A stretch of DNA of 64,000 nucleotides from Ga0077523 sp038324085 (GTDB lineage: Bacteria > Pseudomonadota > Gammaproteobacteria > Burkholderiales > Ga0077523), in NCBI GenBank assembly GCA_038324085.1, contig JBBQHP010000009.1, positions 67,292-131,291 of the forward strand, given 5' to 3'. This document shows, one piece after another, positions 63,149 to 64,000 of this stretch (the stretch's first letter is position 1; each line of letters starts with the position of its first letter). The position numbers and the translations under genes were made by a program. The notes below the pieces were generated by a model, which worked only from the letters and a program-made list of their open reading frames with translations, did no database searches and had not been told where the DNA came from.

Positions 63149-64000
63149 CGAATGCCCCCAGCCGCTTTGCCAGCCCCAGATAGACTCCCATGATCACGAT
63201 CGGCACGACCGTGAACGCCGCGGCCATCGGCACGTTGCCCGCGGTGCCCTGCAGCCGGTACACGGTCTCGCCGAGGAACGGCGTGGATTTGCCGATGATG
63301 CCGGGAATGATGTAGTCGCCCAGGGTGAGCGAGAAAGTGAAGATGGAACCGGCCACCACGCCGGGAAAGGCGAGCGGCAGGATGACCTTGCGGAAGGTCT
63401 GTCCGGGGTTGGCCCCCAGGTCGCCCGAGGCATCGATCACCGAACCCGACACCCGTTCCAGTGCCGCCACCACCGGCAGGATCATGAACGGCAACCACAC
63501 GTAGGTGAAGACGATGAATGTTCCGATGTACGAAGTGGACAGGGACGATCCGCCGATCTCCGGTAGGCCGAGAATCGCCTCCAGCAGCCCGGACAGGCCG
63601 AGCGTGTCGGCGAACCAGTTGACGATGCCTTCCTTCGCCAGGATCAGTTTCCACGCGTAGACGCGCACGAGATAACTCGACCACAACGGCAGCATCACGC
63701 CGAGATAGAGCAGCGCCTTCAGCTTGAGCCCGGCGTAGCGCACCATGAAGTAGGCGATCGGGAAGGCGATCAGAGCGCAGGTCACGGTGACCGCCGCTGC
63801 CATCGCCGCAGAACGGATCACCACGTCCCAGTTCGCCGGATTGAGCAGGAAATCGTGCCAGGTGGCGAGCGTGAACTCGCGCACCAGCACCCCCGAGAAC
63901 TCGTCGAGCCGGAAGAAGCTGTGCGCGAGCAGCGTGAACAGCGATCCGAGGTAGATCACGCCGAGCCAGAGCAGCGGCGGGGTGAGCAGCAGGAACAGCA
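63138..64000 (-). CDS. polyamine-type ABC transporter permease (PotB/YdcU-like), partial
   Basis: The C-terminal 287 codons of a permease that runs off the right edge. The reading frame stays open to 64000 with LFLLLTPPLLWLGVIYLGSLF, a first membrane helix, so the GTG near 63959 is not the true start. Later parts include the PotB-like periplasmic loop with FTLATWHDFLLNPAN and the EAA motif DASGDLGANPGQTFRKVILPL. The partner of the next permease. Confidence 0.88.
   Translation of the reverse strand, partial: LFLLLTPPLLWLGVIYLGSLFTLLAHSFFRLDEFSGVLVREFTLATWHDFLLNPANWDVVIRSAAMAAAVTVTCALIAFPIAYFMVRYAGLKLKALLYLGVMLPLWSSYLVRVYAWKLILAKEGIVNWFADTLGLSGLLEAILGLPEIGGSSLSTSYIGTFIVFTYVWLPFMILPVVAALERVSGSVIDASGDLGANPGQTFRKVILPLAFPGVVAGSIFTFSLTLGDYIIPGIIGKSTPFLGETVYRLQGTAGNVPMAAAFTVVPIVIMGVYLGLAKRLGAFDAL

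Overview
The window looks like a GC-rich betaproteobacterial chromosome segment. The first 23 kb carry the gene order typical of that class: rpsF-priB-rpsR-rplI-dnaB, rnr-rlmB, purA, hisZ, DUF2065, hflKC, hflX, hfq, der, bamB, yfgM, hisS, ispG, rodZ, pilW, rlmN and ndk. PriB, HisZ and the minus-strand chain from ndk back to hisZ support this. No genus can be named from the sequence.

Layout: 0.1-1.3 kb, a secreted SLOG-like protein and a bacteriohemerythrin. 1.3-23.4 kb, housekeeping genes for replication, ribosome, RNA turnover, translation and isoprenoids, almost all on the minus strand, many with 4-base stop/start overlaps, plus one plus-strand tRNA-Leu(CAG). 23.5-29.5 kb, a SPOR protein, a TRAP transporter (dctPQM), tilS and accA. 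29.5-32.7 kb, a sulfite dehydrogenase pair (sorAB) behind a gamma-glutamyltransferase. 32.8-42.1 kb, a TetR-controlled operon with two complete RND pump/adaptor pairs and no outer-membrane channel. 42.2-44.7 kb, a fused Memo-AMMECR1 gene plus its radical SAM partner.

44.8-51.1 kb is an accessory island and the most interesting part. It holds a decayed VapB-like antitoxin, a secreted charged coiled-coil protein with repeated NPF motifs, a complete diversity-generating retroelement (DGR), and a HigBA toxin-antitoxin pair with a palindromic operator. In transcription order on the minus strand the DGR has a secreted TPR + FGE-sulfatase (C-type-lectin fold) target ending in a variable repeat (VR, 48859-48977), a GAAA-tetraloop hairpin 3 bp past the VR, avd, the reverse transcriptase, and the template repeat (TR, 46967-47085). 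By eye TR and VR align over 119 bp with 21 differences, all 21 at template adenines (13 A to G, 8 A to T). One edit turned a Lys AAA codon into a TAG stop inside the VR. A second in-frame TAG lies upstream in the target at 49347-49349. The current target allele therefore looks silenced, partly by the element's own mutagenesis.

51.1-64 kb returns to ordinary metabolism: a phosphoribosyltransferase, folD overlapping a molybdopterin oxidoreductase, an alpha/beta-hydrolase, a copper operon (copA-cueR-DUF3047) behind a CueR-type promoter with a 19-bp spacer, and a polyamine operon (two ABC permeases and an aminobutyraldehyde dehydrogenase) that runs off the right edge.
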